From positions 1 to 5,689 of the forward strand of contig RFJD01000145.1 of NCBI GenBank assembly GCA_003695015.1: a stretch of 5,689 nt of DNA, written 5' to 3'. The position numbers and the translations under genes are program-made. Positions 4,844-5,689 of this stretch are shown in pieces. The number at the start of each line of letters is the position of its first letter. Position 1 is the first letter of the stretch. The notes beneath the pieces were generated by a model. It made no database searches and was not told where the DNA came from. It was given only the letters and a program-made list of their open reading frames with translations. This stretch comes from Verrucomicrobiota bacterium. GTDB taxonomy: Bacteria > Verrucomicrobiota > Verrucomicrobiia > Limisphaerales > J093.

Positions 4844-5629
4844 TCATTTCAACCGGGCGTCCCGTTCGAACGCGGCATGCCCGTCCAGAAACAGCCGGTT
4901 CCGACCGCCCCGGTGCAACGCCGCTCCCCGGACCTCATCAGGCAACGAGGACACGGTCGCCGGGAAGTAGGAATCCACCACCAGCTCGACCTCGACCGGT
5001 CCGGCTGGCCGGCTGATGAAGGGATTGTCCGCCCGTCGCAGATCCGCGACCGCCCCTTCCGGCGTTTTCCCCCAAAAGTTGTCCAAGGGGATCGGATCGT
5101 CGGGCCGATCGAACCGCCACATCCAGTAGCCGATCAACGGCGCTTCCGGCCCCCCGGCCAGGGGCTGCGCCGACGCCGGATGCCGCCGTTGAGGCGACCG
5201 GAACCACGCGGGACAAAGCCAAAGCGGGCCGGGCGGCAGTTGGTTGGAGAGGACGACGGCGGCCCAGCCGGAGCGGGGATCCGATCGCGGCCAGTCGGTC
5301 CAGGGTTTCCAGCCGCCGGGCAGACCGGTCTTCAGGTCGCGGCGATCGGGGAAACGGTTCTCGTGGTCATCCAAGTGGATCATCCACGCCAACCCCATCT
5401 GGCGGAGGCGGTTCAGGCAATCCACCCGTCGGGCCTGCGCCTTCGCCCGTCCCAAGGCCGGGAGCAACAACGCGGCCAGCACCGAGAGGACCGCCAACGT
5501 GACCAGCAGCTCCACGAGACTGAATGCCCGGGATCCGCCCCCTTGCCGCCGGCCTTCCCGTCGAACACGCACGGGCCGCCCTCGGAAACGATCGGCTGTT
5601 GCCTTGGCGCGCCTCGGTTCCTGCGGCAT
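4844..5629 (-). CDS. Prepilin-like (type II secretion/DUF1559-type) protein with H-X9-DG motif
   Basis: This 261-residue protein has a basic leader, then AFSLVELLVTLAVLSVLAALLLP, the hydrophobic N-terminal helix of type IV prepilins and pseudopilins. The expected glutamate is at position 5 of the mature form (E40). Prepilin peptidase would cut after A35, before F36; the residue before the cut is alanine, not the usual glycine. ALGRAKAQARRVDCLNRLRQMGLA continues the helix in the form common in Verrucomicrobiota and Planctomycetota. The C-terminus has H239, nine residues, then D249-G250 (LFLDGHAAF), the H-X9-DG motif of prepilin-type processing-associated proteins. Such proteins occur in many copies in these phyla, and their job is poorly known. 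The leader is long (35 residues), and the frame is open to the window edge, so the true start may lie either side of 5629. No Shine-Dalgarno is seen. Confidence 0.92.
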   Translation of the reverse strand: MPQEPRRAKATADRFRGRPVRVRREGRRQGGGSRAFSLVELLVTLAVLSVLAALLLPALGRAKAQARRVDCLNRLRQMGLAWMIHLDDHENRFPDRRDLKTGLPGGWKPWTDWPRSDPRSGWAAVVLSNQLPPGPLWLCPAWFRSPQRRHPASAQPLAGGPEAPLIGYWMWRFDRPDDPIPLDNFWGKTPEGAVADLRRADNPFISRPAGPVEVELVVDSYFPATVSSLPDEVRGAALHRGGRNRLFLDGHAAFERDARLK

Positions 5630-5689
5630 GGTGGCCTCGGGCGCCGAGCCGATCAGGAACCCCGCCCCACCGCCACCGGCGCGATGCCC

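Noticed and set aside
5653..5688. Possible last codons of another minus-strand gene at the right edge (ending ...VGRGS, TGA)
   Set aside because: Eleven codons from the edge are too few to tell a gene end from a chance frame, and the pseudopilin frame is also open here.

Overview
The window is GC-rich and gene-dense, and looks like a chromosomal piece of a Verrucomicrobiota bacterium. This is inferred from protein style. There is a pseudopilin-like protein with an FSLVELLV N-terminus and an H-X9-DG C-terminus. There is a DUF2752 membrane protein. The octaheme cytochrome carries a C-terminal beta-rich tail ending in a DPDAG...RFYRVL pattern common at the ends of exported verrucomicrobial proteins. 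No rRNA or tRNA gene, CRISPR array, phage gene or IS element is visible.

Layout, left to right. (1) Positions 1-79, minus strand: a possible 5' end of a gene running off the left edge. (2) 161-736, minus: an HD-domain phosphohydrolase with a good Shine-Dalgarno. (3) 922-1119, plus: a small unrecognised 65-residue protein. (4) 1305-1969, plus: a complete type II toxin-antitoxin pair, vapB (ribbon-helix-helix) and vapC (PIN RNase), overlapping by ATGA. A TTGACA -35 and a short inverted repeat lie just upstream. (5) 2135-2223, plus: a truncated second copy of the 3' end of the small gene in (3), so vapBC lies between two direct repeats of about 89 bp. (6) 2258-2290: a strong rho-independent terminator for the gene to its right. 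(7) 2314-3978, minus: an eight-haem c-type cytochrome of the octahaem tetrathionate reductase (OTR) family, with its own likely promoter. (8) 3979-4339: an intergenic stretch that may encode a 38-residue peptide behind a consensus AGGAGG. (9) 4340-4771, minus: a DUF2752 membrane protein. (10) 4844-5629, minus: the pseudopilin-like protein, whose frame stays open to the right edge.

How the parts relate. The pseudopilin and DUF2752 genes are co-oriented and 72 bp apart, so they may be co-transcribed. The cytochrome gene appears to be a single-gene transcription unit with promoter and terminator both visible. No quinol-oxidising partner, maturation gene or second redox subunit is present. vapBC is a self-contained module facing the cytochrome gene tail to tail. 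The two most interesting points are the cytochrome's fused C-terminal domain, and the direct repeats around vapBC, whose differences are mostly synonymous and so show the repeat was once protein-coding in both places.
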